From: Nocardia mikamii NBRC 108933
GTDB taxonomy: Bacteria > Actinomycetota > Actinomycetes > Mycobacteriales > Mycobacteriaceae
DNA: 64,000 nt
Direction: 5' to 3'
Assembly: GCF_001613505.1 (NCBI RefSeq)
Contig: NZ_BDCM01000003.1
Coordinates: 675,145 to 739,144 of the forward strand
Shown here: positions 50,582-62,259 of the stretch, piece after piece
How the letters are laid out: every line of letters starts with the position of its first letter
How positions within the stretch are numbered: position 1 is the stretch's first letter
Notes under the pieces: model-generated
Seen by the model: the letters and a program-made list of their open reading frames with translations, nothing else
Told to the model about the DNA's origin: nothing
Database searches by the model: none
Position numbers and translations under genes: made by a program

Positions 50582-51546
50582 GTGAACCCCACCGAGCTTC
50601 GCATCGCCGCAGTCGTGCCCTGCCACAACGAGGAGGCTGCGGTCGCCAAGGTCGTCACGGACCTCAAGGCTGCCGTGCCGGGCATCGACGTCTACGTCTA
50701 CGACAACCGCAGCACGGACGCCACCGCCGAACGTGCCCGGGAGGCGGGCGCGATCGTGCGCACCGAGACCGTCAAGGGCAAGGGCAACGTCGTCCGGCGC
50801 GCATTCGCCGATATCGAGGCCGACGTCTACCTGATGATCGACGGCGACGACACCTACGACGCCTTCGCCGCCCCGAAGATGATCGAGGCGCTGCTGTCCG
50901 GCCCCTACGACCACGTCCTCGGCGTGCGAAAAGAGGACGAAGGCACACAGGCGTACCGCGCCGGCCACGAAGCCGGTAACCGCGTCCTCAACGGCGTGGT
51001 CGGCAAGGTATTCGGCGAGAACGTCGAAGATATGCTCTCCGGGTACCGGGTGTTCTCCCGTCGCTTCGTGAAGAGTTTCCCCGCGGTGTCGCGCGAATTC
51101 GAGATCGAAACCGAATTGACCGTGCATTCGCTGCATCTGCGCGTACCGCAGACCTCGGTGCGGGTGGGATTCCGCGACCGGCCGGAGGGCAGTGAATCCA
51201 AACTGCGCACCTACCACGACGGATTCAAGATTCTGGGCCTGATCTTCGGTCTGGCCCGACACGAACGCCCGGTCGCGTTCTACGGACTGTTCGGCACGCT
51301 GGCCTGGTTGATCTCGGTCATCCTGATCGTGCCGATAGTGATCCAGTTCTACGAAATCCACCAGGTTCCGCGCTTCCCCACGTTGTTCCTCGGCTTCACC
51401 CTGCTGCTGCTGGGCAGCCTGGCGTGGACCGCCGGTCTGATCCTCGACGGCATCCGCCGATCCCGGCACGAGGCCGCCCGCCTGATGTACCTGCGGTATT
51501 CGGCCGTCGGCGCCGAAACGCCCGAGCAGGTGCGGCAGGCGCACTG

Positions 51547-51547
<1 letters not shown>
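50582..51547 (+). CDS. Family 2 glycosyltransferase, polyprenyl-phosphate sugar synthase-like
   Basis: 321 residues from GTG 50582. GT-A fold: IAAVVPCHNEEAAVAKVVTDL, VYVYDNRSTDATAERAREAGA, KGKGNVVRRAFADIEADVYLMIDGDDTY (metal-binding Asp residues), EDMLSGYRVFSRRFVKSFP, FRDRPEGSESKLRTYHDGF. Two C-terminal helices (about 228-300) anchor it. The type makes dolichol- or decaprenyl-phosphate-linked sugars. Its stop overlaps the start of the DUF2142 gene (TGATG), so the two work together: one probably makes a lipid-linked sugar donor, the other uses it outside. Confidence 0.9.
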
Positions 51548-54158
<2,611 letters not shown>

Positions 54159-54197
54159 CTAACGTGGACGCGAATACGGACTTTGAATCACCTGCGA

Positions 54198-54247
54198 GTC
54201 ACACCGGCGACATGGCGACGTGTGACCTTCATCACACCATGCTCTTG
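54198..54247. promoter_or_regulatory. Crp/GlxR-type binding site between rmlB and a secreted-protein gene
   Basis: GTGTGA-CCTTCA-TCACAC at 54230-54247 has both perfect half-sites of the Crp family (TGTGA-N6-TCACA). A further half-site GTCACAC at 54198-54204 forms a second inverted repeat with GTGTGAC at 54230-54236. It lies 81 bp before rmlB and about 200 bp before the gene at 54446. The surrounding 280 bp are more AT-rich than the coding regions, as expected for a promoter. Confidence 0.65.
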
Positions 54248-54445
54248 ATGTCCTATTTGTTCGAATTGTTGGTGGTGTCCGAAAACCGCACGCATACTGC
54301 ATGTTTCCACAACCTGACAATCGGCAAGAACCCGATGGTGAACAGAATTTGAATGAACGGACACAACAGGTTCACCGCTCGTTAGCTGACGTCGATTTCT
54401 ATTTCTCATGTCCCAGAACCACTCTGTATCGAGGTTCCGCAGAAA

Positions 54446-55156
54446 ATGATGATGAGGAAATTCGTCGCGACCGCCGCCATGCTGGTCGCCGCCGTCGGTG
54501 TCGCAGCCGGCACCGCCACGGCCGACCCCGCCGCCCCCGCGGCGCCCGAGAGCGTTTACTACAAGGCCAGCGTCGTCGACAACGACAAGGCCGTCATCAA
54601 GACCGACGGCGGCTCGATCGTCAACGAAGACGGCATGCTGAAGATCAAGGCCGCCAACGGCACCGTGCTCGCCGGCACCCCGCTGAACTTCCGGGTCGAC
54701 GACTTCGAGTTCCCGATCGCCGCCGACATCTCCGGTAACACCGCCACCCTGACCCCGCAGTTCGACGAGCAGCACGCGGTCTACAAGCCGGTCGCGCTGC
54801 CCTTCGAGGAGTCGGCCCCGTGGAAGACCCCCTACGACCGTGAGGTCGCGGCCTTCACCCGTCTGAAGGACACCATCTCCACCGGTGCCACCATCGGCAC
54901 CCTGGTCGGTGGTATCGGTGGCGCGGCCATCGGCTGCATCGCGGGCGCTGCCCTCGGTGTCGTCGCGACCGGTGCGCTGGCCACCCTGTTCGGCCTCGGC
55001 CCGCTCGGTGGCTGCATCGCCGGTGCCGCCGCTGTCGGCTTCCTGGGTGTGCTCGCCGGCCAGATCTTCGTGACCGCTCCGGTCGCGATCGGCGCCGCGA
55101 TCCAGTACTGGGCCACCACCACCGCGCCGTTCAACCCGCCGGCGCCGGCCAAGTAA
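54446..55156 (+). CDS. Secreted protein with glycine/alanine-rich hydrophobic C-terminus
   Basis: 236 residues from ATG 54446 (three ATG codons in a row). The signal peptide FVATAAMLVAAVGVAAGTATA is cut before DPAAPA. Residues 35-125 are a soluble domain (VYYKASVVDNDKAVIKTDGG, LAGTPLNFRVDDFEFPIAADISG). Residues 145-220 are Gly/Ala-rich hydrophobic stretches (IGTLVGGIGGAAIGCIAGAALG), possibly membrane-inserting. Similar proteins are common in Nocardia; function unknown to me. Codons are almost all C- or G-ending preferred ones (ATC, GTC, AAG, AAC), suggesting high expression. It has its own AT-rich promoter region and a very strong terminator. Confidence 0.85.
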   Translation: MMMRKFVATAAMLVAAVGVAAGTATADPAAPAAPESVYYKASVVDNDKAVIKTDGGSIVNEDGMLKIKAANGTVLAGTPLNFRVDDFEFPIAADISGNTATLTPQFDEQHAVYKPVALPFEESAPWKTPYDREVAAFTRLKDTISTGATIGTLVGGIGGAAIGCIAGAALGVVATGALATLFGLGPLGGCIAGAAAVGFLGVLAGQIFVTAPVAIGAAIQYWATTTAPFNPPAPAK

Positions 55157-55204
55157 TTCCGCAGGCCGCCCGTCCCCCTGAGCGGGCGGATACCTCGGAT
55201 CAGA

Positions 55205-55248
55205 GACAGTGCCCCGCCCACCGTTCGGTGGGCGGGGCACTGTCGTTT
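55205..55248 (+). terminator. Strong intrinsic terminator after the secreted-protein gene
   Basis: A perfect 18 bp stem, GACAGTGCCCCGCCCACC (55205-55222) with its complement at 55227-55244, tetraloop GTTC, followed by GTTT. A weaker hairpin CCGCCCG/CGGGCGG lies just before it. Confidence 0.85.
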
Positions 55249-55330
55249 CGCCTGTCAGTGGGTGTTCGATGCGCCCGACGGGGAGGCCCCTCCGTGGTCA
55301 CACTCCGCCGCCGCCTCCGAACCTTCCCTC

Positions 55331-56362
55331 TCAGGCGGTCCGCGCGGCCTCTTCCGGTTCGACCCGCGCCCGCACGAATCGCGCCACCCGGGCCAGCGCG
55401 GCGCGGCTCTCCGGCATATTCGGCAGGATGCTCATGAAGGCGTGGACCTGCCCGCGCCACAGCTCCAGCGAATTCGGCACACCGGCCGCGGTGAGCCGGC
55501 GGGCCATCAATTCACTGTCGCAGCGCAGCAATTCGTCCTCACCGACGATCAGCAGCGCCGGCGGCAGCCCCGTGAGCGATCCGTTCACCGGCGACAAGGC
55601 CGGGTCGAGCGGCCGCTCCGCCTCGGCCCCGTAACGCACCATCTGCCGCACCGCCGCCATCGGGATGTAGGCGTCGCGACCGACGTTCATGTACTCGCCC
55701 TTGAGCCGGTAATCGAGATCCAGCAGCGGCGACAGGCCGACCAGGCCGGCCGGGCCGGGCAGCCCGGCCTGCGCCGCCCGCAACGCGGTGGCGAAGGTGA
55801 GGAAACCGCCCGCCGAATCTCCGGCGAAGACGATGCGTGCCGGATCGGCGCCGTGCCGCAGCAACCAGCGATAGGCCGTGAGGCAGTCCTCGACCGACCC
55901 GGCGATATTCGTCCCGGGCAACTGCCGATAGTCCACGTTCACCACCGGCAGACCCGTACGGCGGGCCAGGCTGGCCGCCACCGGCCGGTGCGAATCCAGT
56001 CCGCACAGGAAGAAGCCGCCACCGTGCATGTACATCACAGCACCGTCGCGCAGGGATCGCCGAGCGCCGGCCGGGCGGATGATCTCCATCCGGAAGCCGC
56101 TCATCCGCACCTGTTCACGTTCCACGCCGCGCACCTGCGGCCGCAGCGCCGCCAGCCGGTCGATCAGGACCCGTGCGACGGGCATGGTCATCGGAGTGAT
56201 CGGATAGCGCCGGATGACGGGGCCCACCACGCCCCGGCAGGTCAGCAGCACCGCCTGCGAATGCAGGCTCGCACGGTCCGGGTTGACCACCAACGGATCC
56301 ACGACAACACCGGGTTCGAGCCCCGGCCGGTATTCGGCCTCGCCGATGGGAATCGCCGTCAT
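55331..56362 (-). CDS. Alpha/beta-hydrolase, hormone-sensitive-lipase (HSL) family esterase
   Basis: 343 residues from ATG 56362 (MTAIPIGEAEYRPG). Oxyanion motif MYMHGGGFFLCGLDSHRPVA, YRQLPGTNIAGSVEDCLTAYRWLL, nucleophile FAGDSAGGFLT, acid region LLIVGEDELLRCDSE, and His in WRGQVHAFMSI. This is the HSL (family IV) layout of short- and medium-chain ester hydrolases such as the mycobacterial Lip proteins. No signal peptide, so cytoplasmic. It is divergent from rmlA with 229 bp between starts. Confidence 0.92.
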   Translation of the reverse strand: MTAIPIGEAEYRPGLEPGVVVDPLVVNPDRASLHSQAVLLTCRGVVGPVIRRYPITPMTMPVARVLIDRLAALRPQVRGVEREQVRMSGFRMEIIRPAGARRSLRDGAVMYMHGGGFFLCGLDSHRPVAASLARRTGLPVVNVDYRQLPGTNIAGSVEDCLTAYRWLLRHGADPARIVFAGDSAGGFLTFATALRAAQAGLPGPAGLVGLSPLLDLDYRLKGEYMNVGRDAYIPMAAVRQMVRYGAEAERPLDPALSPVNGSLTGLPPALLIVGEDELLRCDSELMARRLTAAGVPNSLELWRGQVHAFMSILPNMPESRAALARVARFVRARVEPEEAARTA

Positions 56363-56591
56363 CGCGCACCTACCTGCCACTCGGCGCCGAGTGACCGGCT
56401 ACCGGCAGATTCGGTAGCTGAGGTGTCGGCGCTGACATCTCACATACTGGTGTTTCAGAACACCACGGATATGTGACCTACGCAATACTTGATCGCCCGA
56501 CCAGGGTCCGGCGAAACCATCGTGACCATTTCGCGGTCTACTCGGAACCTCATCGAGCCCGAGCGGGCGAGAGCTGGCAGACTTGCGTCAC

Positions 56592-57482
56592 ATGCGCGGA
56601 ATCATTCTGGCCGGGGGCACCGGGTCCCGGCTGCACCCGATCACGCGCGGGGTCAGCAAGCAACTGGTCCCGGTGTACGACAAGCCGATGGTCTACTACC
56701 CGCTCTCCACGTTGATGCTGGCGGGCATTCGCGACATCCTGCTGATCACCACTCCCGAGGATGCCGGGGCCTTCCGCCGGCTGCTCGGCGACGGCACCCA
56801 GTTCGGTGTGGTGATCGATTACGTGGTGCAACCCGAACCCGACGGCTTGGCCCGGGCCTTCGTGCTGGGCGCCGACCACATCGGCGGCGAATGCGCGGCG
56901 CTGGTGCTCGGCGACAATATTTTTCACGGTCCCGGTCTCGGCACCCGGTTGCGGCGCTTCGACGGACTCGACGGCGGCGCGGTCTTCGCCTATCGGGTGT
57001 CCGACCCCTCGGCCTACGGCGTGATCGAATTCGACCGGGGTAGAGCCGTTTCCATCGAGGAGAAGCCGAAACGCCCGCGGTCCAACTACGCCATTCCCGG
57101 CCTGTACTTCTACGACAACGACGTCGTCGAGATCGCCCGGGGACTGCGGCCGTCCGCGCGCGGCGAATACGAGATCACCGATATCAACCGCACCTATCTG
57201 GAACAGGGGCGGTTGCAGGTCGAAACCCTCGCGCGCGGCACCGCCTGGCTCGATACCGGAACCTTCGACTCGCTGCTGGACGCCGCCAACTACGTGCGCA
57301 CCATCGAGGAACGACAGGGCCTCAAGATCGGCGTGCCCGAGGAGGTGGCCTGGCGGATGGGCTTCATCGACGACGAACAACTGTGCCGGCTGGCCGAGCC
57401 GCTGGTGCGCTCCGGATACGGGACCTACCTGCTGGACCTGCTGAATCGCGGGCGCGACGATAGCTACGGACAGGACGGTTGA
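56592..57482 (+). CDS. rmlA: Glucose-1-phosphate thymidylyltransferase
   Basis: 296 residues from ATG 56592. [46 protein letters not shown] is the nucleotidyltransferase signature. [14 protein letters not shown] holds the metal Asp, and [22 protein letters not shown] and [14 protein letters not shown] are typical of RmlA. It makes dTDP-glucose from dTTP and glucose-1-phosphate, the first step to dTDP-rhamnose. rmlC follows one base after the stop. A TTG three codons upstream is a poor alternative start. Confidence 0.96.
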   Translation: MRGIILAGGTGSRLHPITRGVSKQLVPVYDKPMVYYPLSTLMLAGIRDILLITTPEDAGAFRRLLGDGTQFGVVIDYVVQPEPDGLARAFVLGADHIGGECAALVLGDNIFHGPGLGTRLRRFDGLDGGAVFAYRVSDPSAYGVIEFDRGRAVSIEEKPKRPRSNYAIPGLYFYDNDVVEIARGLRPSARGEYEITDINRTYLEQGRLQVETLARGTAWLDTGTFDSLLDAANYVRTIEERQGLKIGVPEEVAWRMGFIDDEQLCRLAEPLVRSGYGTYLLDLLNRGRDDSYGQDG

Positions 57483-57483
57483 C

Positions 57484-58041
57484 ATGCGGATTCGAGAACT
57501 GGCGGTCCCCGGTGCGTGGGAGTTCACGCCGGAGCTGCGCGGCGACGAGCGCGGCGTCTTCGCCGAGACGTTCAAGGCCTCGGAATTCGAGAAGGCGACC
57601 GGACGGCCCCTGGACCTGCTCCAGATGAACACCTCCACCTCGGCGGCCGGCGTCCTGCGTGGCATCCACTACACCGAGAATCCGCCCGGCCAAGCGAAAT
57701 ACGTCACCTGCATGCGCGGCGCCTTCCTCGATGTCGTGGTGGATCTGCGCCGCGACTCCCCCACCTTCGGCCGCTGGGACAGCGTGGTGATCGACGACGT
57801 CTCGCGCCGCTCGGTCTTTCTCTGCGAGGGGCTCGGTCACGCCCTGCTGTCGCTGGCCGACGATTCCACGGTCACCTATCTCTGCTCGCTCGAATACTCC
57901 CCCGAATTCGACCGGGACCTCGACGCCTTCGATCCGGATCTCGGAATCGACTGGCCCACGGCCGGTTCCGACGGCACTCCGCTCACCTTCATCCGCTCGC
58001 CGAAGGATGCGGCCGCGCCACGCCTGCGCGAACTTCGCTGA
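57484..58041 (+). CDS. rmlC: dTDP-4-dehydrorhamnose 3,5-epimerase
   Basis: 185 residues from ATG 57484, one base after the rmlA stop, so coupled. Cupin fold: FTPELRGDERGVFAETFKASEF, QMNTSTSAAGVLRGIHYTENPPGQAKYVTCMRGAFLDVVVDLRRDSPTFGRW with the catalytic His in RGIHY, VFLCEGLGHALLSLADDSTVTYLCS, and the C-terminal DPDLGIDWP. It epimerises C3 and C5 of dTDP-4-keto-6-deoxyglucose, the third step to dTDP-rhamnose. RmlD for the last step must be encoded elsewhere. Confidence 0.95.
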   Translation: MRIRELAVPGAWEFTPELRGDERGVFAETFKASEFEKATGRPLDLLQMNTSTSAAGVLRGIHYTENPPGQAKYVTCMRGAFLDVVVDLRRDSPTFGRWDSVVIDDVSRRSVFLCEGLGHALLSLADDSTVTYLCSLEYSPEFDRDLDAFDPDLGIDWPTAGSDGTPLTFIRSPKDAAAPRLRELR

Positions 58042-58083
58042 GAGTCGCGGCCGGATTTCACCGTCCCGGCCCGGATCGCGCAG

Positions 58084-58123
58084 ACGCCACGCCCGGCTCG
58101 AACGGAGGAGCCGGGCGTGGCGT
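58084..58123. terminator. Bidirectional terminator between rmlC and the MFS gene
   Basis: Perfect 16 bp stem ACGCCACGCCCGGCTC/GAGCCGGGCGTGGCGT with an eight-base loop, lying between two convergent genes (stops at 58041 and 58136). Confidence 0.8.
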
Positions 58124-58135
58124 TTCGGGAGGAGC

Positions 58136-59602
58136 TCAGGCCGCCGCGAGTTCCGGTGCCTGTTCGGTGTCCTCGACCTCCTGCTGCTTCTTGCGGGTGG
58201 GCAGGAAGTGGGTGAAGGCGATGAGGGCGCCGATGATCGCCGCGATACCCGCGAAGATCAGGCCGGGACGGTAGCTGTCGAGTACCGCCTGCGGTGAATT
58301 GCCGTGCGGGCCCGAGGAAATCAGCGCGGTGGTGATGGCGAGGACGATCGCCGCCCCGACCTGCATCGAGGTCTGCAGCACACCGGCCGCCAGGCCCTGT
58401 TCCTCGTCGTCGATGCCGTTGGTGGCCTGGATGTTGATGGCCGGGAAGCCGATCCATCCGATACCGATCAGCAGCACCGCGGGCAGGATCACCGCGACGT
58501 AGGACGGTGCGGTGTCGATCCGCAGGAACAGCAGGTAACCGATCGCCATGACGGTGGTGGTGACCGCGATGATCGGGCCGGTGCCGAACCGGTCCACCAA
58601 CTTGTCGGAGAACACCGACGACAGCGCCACCAGCACACCCACCGGCAGCAGCGCCATCGCCAGGGTCAGCGGCGACCAGCCCAGGCTGTCCTGCAGATAC
58701 AGGGTGACGATGAACTGCCAGCTGAAGTAGGAACCCGCCACCGCGACGATCACCAGACTGGCCCGCACCAGCGTGGCCTTGCGGAGGATGCCGAGGCGGA
58801 TCAGCGGATGCCGCACCCGCTTCTCCACCGCGACGAAGGCGGCGAACAGGACGAGGACGGCCGCGAACGAGCCCACGGTGCGCGCCGAACCCCAGCCGGC
58901 CTGCGGTGCGGACACCACGGTGTAGACGAGCAGCAGCATGGCGGTGGTGGAGAACAGCGCACCCAGCAGATCGTGTCCGCCCTCGGCGGTGTCACCCTTG
59001 TCCTTCGGCACCAGGATCGCCGCGGAAACCAGGGCGGCCAGCGCGATCGGCACCGGCAGCAGGAAGGTCCAGCGCCAGCCGAAACCGGTCATCAGGCCAC
59101 CGAAGACCAGGCCCATGGAGTAGCCGCCCGCACCGAAGACGGTGTAGATGGACAGCGCCTTGTTGCGCGCCGGCCCCTCGGCGAAGTTCGTGGTGATGAT
59201 CGACAGCCCGGTCGGCGCGGTGAAGGCGGCCGCCAGACCCTTGACGAAGCGGGTCGCGATCAGCAGCGGCCCGGAGCTGACCAGCCCGCCCGCCAGCGAG
59301 GCGACCGCGAAGACGGCCAGTGCGATGAGGAAGACCTTGCGGCGCCCCAGCAGATCGGCGGTGCGGCCGCCGAGTAGCAGCAGACCGCCGTAGCCGAGGA
59401 CGTATCCGCTGACCAGCCACTGCAGGGTCGAGGTTTCGAGATGGAGTTCGGTGCCGATGGACGGCAGCGCGACGCCGACCATCGAGACGTCGAGGCCGTC
59501 CAGGAACAGCACGATGCACAGCGTGATGAGCATGCCCCAGAGCCGGATCGGCCACCGAGTGTCGACCGCCGAGGCGGCCGGAAGTGTTGCTGTGGAAGTC
59601 AT
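58136..59602 (-). CDS. MFS drug exporter, 14-helix EmrB/QacA type
   Basis: 488 residues from ATG 59602; ATG 59611 is an alternative. About 14 hydrophobic helices. Motif D1 LDGLDVSMVGVALPSIGTEL and LQWLVSGYVLGYGGLLLLGGRTADLLGRRKVF (motif A) are clear, and motif C-like GLVFGGLMTGFGWRWTFLLPVPIA marks it as an antiporter of the DHA2 family. It exports drugs or other toxic compounds with proton exchange. A divergent MarR regulator and palindromes between the genes indicate induction by a ligand. Confidence 0.92.
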   Translation of the reverse strand: MTSTATLPAASAVDTRWPIRLWGMLITLCIVLFLDGLDVSMVGVALPSIGTELHLETSTLQWLVSGYVLGYGGLLLLGGRTADLLGRRKVFLIALAVFAVASLAGGLVSSGPLLIATRFVKGLAAAFTAPTGLSIITTNFAEGPARNKALSIYTVFGAGGYSMGLVFGGLMTGFGWRWTFLLPVPIALAALVSAAILVPKDKGDTAEGGHDLLGALFSTTAMLLLVYTVVSAPQAGWGSARTVGSFAAVLVLFAAFVAVEKRVRHPLIRLGILRKATLVRASLVIVAVAGSYFSWQFIVTLYLQDSLGWSPLTLAMALLPVGVLVALSSVFSDKLVDRFGTGPIIAVTTTVMAIGYLLFLRIDTAPSYVAVILPAVLLIGIGWIGFPAINIQATNGIDDEEQGLAAGVLQTSMQVGAAIVLAITTALISSGPHGNSPQAVLDSYRPGLIFAGIAAIIGALIAFTHFLPTRKKQQEVEDTEQAPELAAA

Positions 59603-59617
59603 GTCGCGAGACATTAC

Positions 59618-59645
59618 ATGCGTGCGCATCTAATGCACAAGCATT
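59618..59645. promoter_or_regulatory. Two palindromes, probable MarR operators, between MFS and MarR genes
   Basis: ATGCG-TG-CGCAT (59618-59629) and AATGC-ACAA-GCATT (59632-59645) are both perfect and lie side by side, 16 bp before the MFS start and 43 bp before the MarR start. Both share ATGC/GCAT half-sites. This fits dimer sites for the MarR repressor, controlling the pump and itself. Confidence 0.6.
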
Positions 59646-59688
59646 TAATGTGGTTGCATGAAACCGACGCAGGCACTAGGATGACGAC

Positions 59689-60192
59689 ATGACAAAGGCG
59701 TCGACAGCGTTTCCGGCGCATTCGACGGACGCGGTAGCACCGGACACGGCGTCTTCCGCAGGTCTGCCGTCCATAGCGCCGAGTGATACGGACACCGGCT
59801 GCCCTGCGCCGATCGTCCGCAACGACGGGCCGGGCGGTTTGGTCGGCGAATGGCGCGATCTACTCGCTCGCCATGCCGCGGTGTCCTGCGCGCTGGAGAA
59901 GGATCTGCAGCGTGAACACCACATCGGCCTCAGCGAGTTCGAGACGCTGGACCGCCTGGTCGACGCCTCGTGCGACAGCTACCGGATGAGCGATCTGGCG
60001 CACGACATCCACCTGAGCCAGAGCGCACTGTCCCGTACGGTGGCACGCCTGGAACGCGACGGACTGGTCGACCGCACCCTGTGCACCGAGGACCGCCGCG
60101 CGATCTACGTCTGCCTCACCGACAAGGGCCGCGCGGTCCACACCGCCGCCGTCCCGACTCACCGCGACGTCCTGGAACGCACCCTGCACTGA
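59689..60192 (+). CDS. MarR-family transcriptional regulator
   Basis: 167 residues from ATG 59689 with TAGGA seven bases upstream. After a variable 45-residue N-terminus comes the MarR core: GLVGEWRDLLARHAAVSCALEKDLQREHHIGLSEFETLDRLVDASCDSYRMSDLAHDIHLSQSALSRTVARLERDGLVDRTLCTEDRRAIYVCLTDKGRA. The wing Asp-Arg (EDRRAIYV) is intact. It probably represses the divergent MFS exporter. Three cysteines (in SCALEK, ASCDS and TLCTED) could sense redox, but this is speculation. Confidence 0.92.
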   Translation: MTKASTAFPAHSTDAVAPDTASSAGLPSIAPSDTDTGCPAPIVRNDGPGGLVGEWRDLLARHAAVSCALEKDLQREHHIGLSEFETLDRLVDASCDSYRMSDLAHDIHLSQSALSRTVARLERDGLVDRTLCTEDRRAIYVCLTDKGRAVHTAAVPTHRDVLERTLH

Positions 60193-60221
60193 ATCCGGCC
60201 CGCACAGAATCCGGCCGAACG

Positions 60222-61094
60222 TCACGCAGCGGCGATGGCCTCGTCCAGGACCGCTCGCCCGTCCACCGAGGCGGCGCGAATATTCGCGAATGCGCCCTGA
60301 TAACGGTCGACATCGGAACTTTTGTCGAAATACGTGGAGCCGGCGAAATTTTCGACGTACACCACCGGCGGCTCGGTCGTTTCCAGGCCTGCTTCGCCGA
60401 ATTCCAGCAGGACGAATCGTCCGGAATCGAGACCCTCGTGGTAGCCGGAATCGTTGGGCACCAGCCGAAGATCGATGGTCGGACACTCGCACATCCGGCG
60501 CAGATGATCCAGTTGTCCCGCGACCACGGCCGGATCACCGATCCGCCGCCACAGCAGCGACTCGGCGATGATCGCCACCAACCGCACCGGATCCGGGGTG
60601 CGGGTGAGCAGACGCTGCCGCTGCCTGCGCAGCTCGATCCGGCGCTCGACCTCGGCCGGGCTCAGATTCGGCCGGGCCGCGGTCAGCAGTGCGCGGGTGT
60701 AGTCCTCGGTCTGCAGCAGGCCCGGCACGAATTCGTTCTCGAAGGTGGAGATGTGGGTCGCGGCCTCTTCGAGGCCGATGTACGCGTCGAAACCCTCCGC
60801 GATCACATCGCCGTAGGGAGCCCACCACCCCCGGGCCTTGGTTTCGCGGGCGAGCGCGGTGAGAGGTTCCAGCTCCGCCTCGGGCGCGCCGTAGATCTTG
60901 CACATGGCTTCCACGTCGAGGCTGCGCAGGGAGGTCTGACCGGTCTCGATCCGCCAGATCTTGGCCTCCGACCATTCCAGCCGGCGGGCAGCCACCCGGG
61001 TCGTCATCCGCGCGCGATTACGCAGGTCACGCAGCCGACGGCCCAATTGCCGCCGCGGCATGGTCGAACCGGTGATCCCCTGCGGTGAAGCCAT
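60222..61094 (-). CDS. XRE-family regulator with DUF5753 domain
   Basis: 290 residues from ATG 61094, preceded by GAGGGGGGAA. The N-terminal helix-turn-helix is QLGRRLRDLRNRARMTTRVAARRLEWSEAKIWRIETGQTSLRSLDVEAMCKIYGA. The C-terminal DUF5753 holds GFDAYIGLEEAATHISTFENEFVPGLLQTEDYTRALL, VERRIELRRQRQRLLTR, VAIIAESLLWRRIGDPAVVAGQLDHL and GLDSGRFVLLEF. In many actinobacteria such regulators pair with a small DUF397 protein; none is present beside it. Its targets are unknown. Confidence 0.92.
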   Translation of the reverse strand: MASPQGITGSTMPRRQLGRRLRDLRNRARMTTRVAARRLEWSEAKIWRIETGQTSLRSLDVEAMCKIYGAPEAELEPLTALARETKARGWWAPYGDVIAEGFDAYIGLEEAATHISTFENEFVPGLLQTEDYTRALLTAARPNLSPAEVERRIELRRQRQRLLTRTPDPVRLVAIIAESLLWRRIGDPAVVAGQLDHLRRMCECPTIDLRLVPNDSGYHEGLDSGRFVLLEFGEAGLETTEPPVVYVENFAGSTYFDKSSDVDRYQGAFANIRAASVDGRAVLDEAIAAA

Positions 61095-61217
61095 TTTCCC
61101 CCCTCGGCAGAAACCTTCGCGGGCATCGGAACTCGCTCCGGACACCCCCGAACGGATTGTCGCACAACAGAACAGCACCCGACAGCCGCGCCGATCGACC
61201 CGGCCCCGCGAACCCTT

Positions 61218-61892
61218 CTACCTGCGCGGCGGACGTTTGCGGAACCGCCAGAATTGCACGGCGCGAACATCTTCCGAGAGTTGGTTCACCGGCTCGGCGA
61301 CATCGGACAGCGCGCGGAACAGATCGTCGGCGAGGGTGTTGATGTGTTCCACCCGGGTCGCCAGCCGCGAGGCGTTGACCAGGAATTCCAGCACCAGTCG
61401 CACCGACGCCGCGATGGTCAGGCCGAGGGGTATCGCCACCACGATCGCGAAGATCACTCCCAGCAGTGCCGACACCTGCCATAGCACCACCACCAGGACC
61501 AGCGGGATGCCGATCGCGAAGGCCAGTCCCAGGAGATAGGCCAGGGGCAGCAGCGTGCGCGTGGCCGGGGTGCGGAACTGCACATCCAGCAGAGCGCGGG
61601 CGGCCGCACCACACCAGGCGCGGAAGGCGCCGGGACTCCGGAACGGTTCGGGTCGCTCGTCCTCCGCGGTCTCATCCGGCGACCAGCGGCGACGGGCGGA
61701 GTCCTTCCACGCGAGCCAGCGGGACTCCACGGCGTAGTCCGCCTCGCCCGTGTCTTCGCCGGAGCGGTCGTCGACTCCGTCGCGTCCGGTCGGTTCGGGT
61801 GTCTCATCCCTATCCCGTGGGCCCCCAGCGGAATCGCGCGCGGCCGCGGTCTCGGAATCCCGGTTCCTGGGCCGCTGCGGGTCGTCGCTCAT
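61218..61892 (-). CDS. DUF4282-like membrane protein
   Basis: 224 residues from ATG 61892. Residues 1-90 are charged and disordered (many Asp, Glu, Arg). The C-terminal part has the DUF4282 layout: LLDVQFRTPATRTLLPLAYLLGLAFAIGIPLVLVVVLW, a second long helix GVIFAIVVAIPLGLTIAASVRLVLEFLVNASRL, then an amphipathic tail with RVEHINTLADDLFRALSD. Two membrane helices are expected. The function of this family is unknown. It lies upstream of the XRE regulator on the same strand, with a 123 bp gap. Confidence 0.75.
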   Translation of the reverse strand: MSDDPQRPRNRDSETAAARDSAGGPRDRDETPEPTGRDGVDDRSGEDTGEADYAVESRWLAWKDSARRRWSPDETAEDERPEPFRSPGAFRAWCGAAARALLDVQFRTPATRTLLPLAYLLGLAFAIGIPLVLVVVLWQVSALLGVIFAIVVAIPLGLTIAASVRLVLEFLVNASRLATRVEHINTLADDLFRALSDVAEPVNQLSEDVRAVQFWRFRKRPPRR

Positions 61893-62259
61893 GGTTCGAA
61901 TCCTCTCCCGGGACAGCGGAAGCGAGCAATCTCCGGGCGGGCTCGAATCCCATCGGTCACATGCGACTCACGTCACACTTTCTCCCCCTTTCTTCGCAGC
62001 GAGCTGCCAGGGAACCAACAGCGGCAACGCATTCGATTCACAGCCACGCGCACAAAGGTGGTAGTCGTAGCAGTTCACAACGGCGGGCTACGGCGCTCCG
62101 AAAGGTTCATAGCCACCCGCGATCACCGCCCGCCCGTGTGACGTATCCGACCCTCACGAAGAAATTTCCACCAAGTTGTAACACCGCCGGTAGCGCGGCC
62201 CGATACGTCCCATGAACACCGACGCAGGACCCAGATCTACCCGGGGAATGGAGAACACA

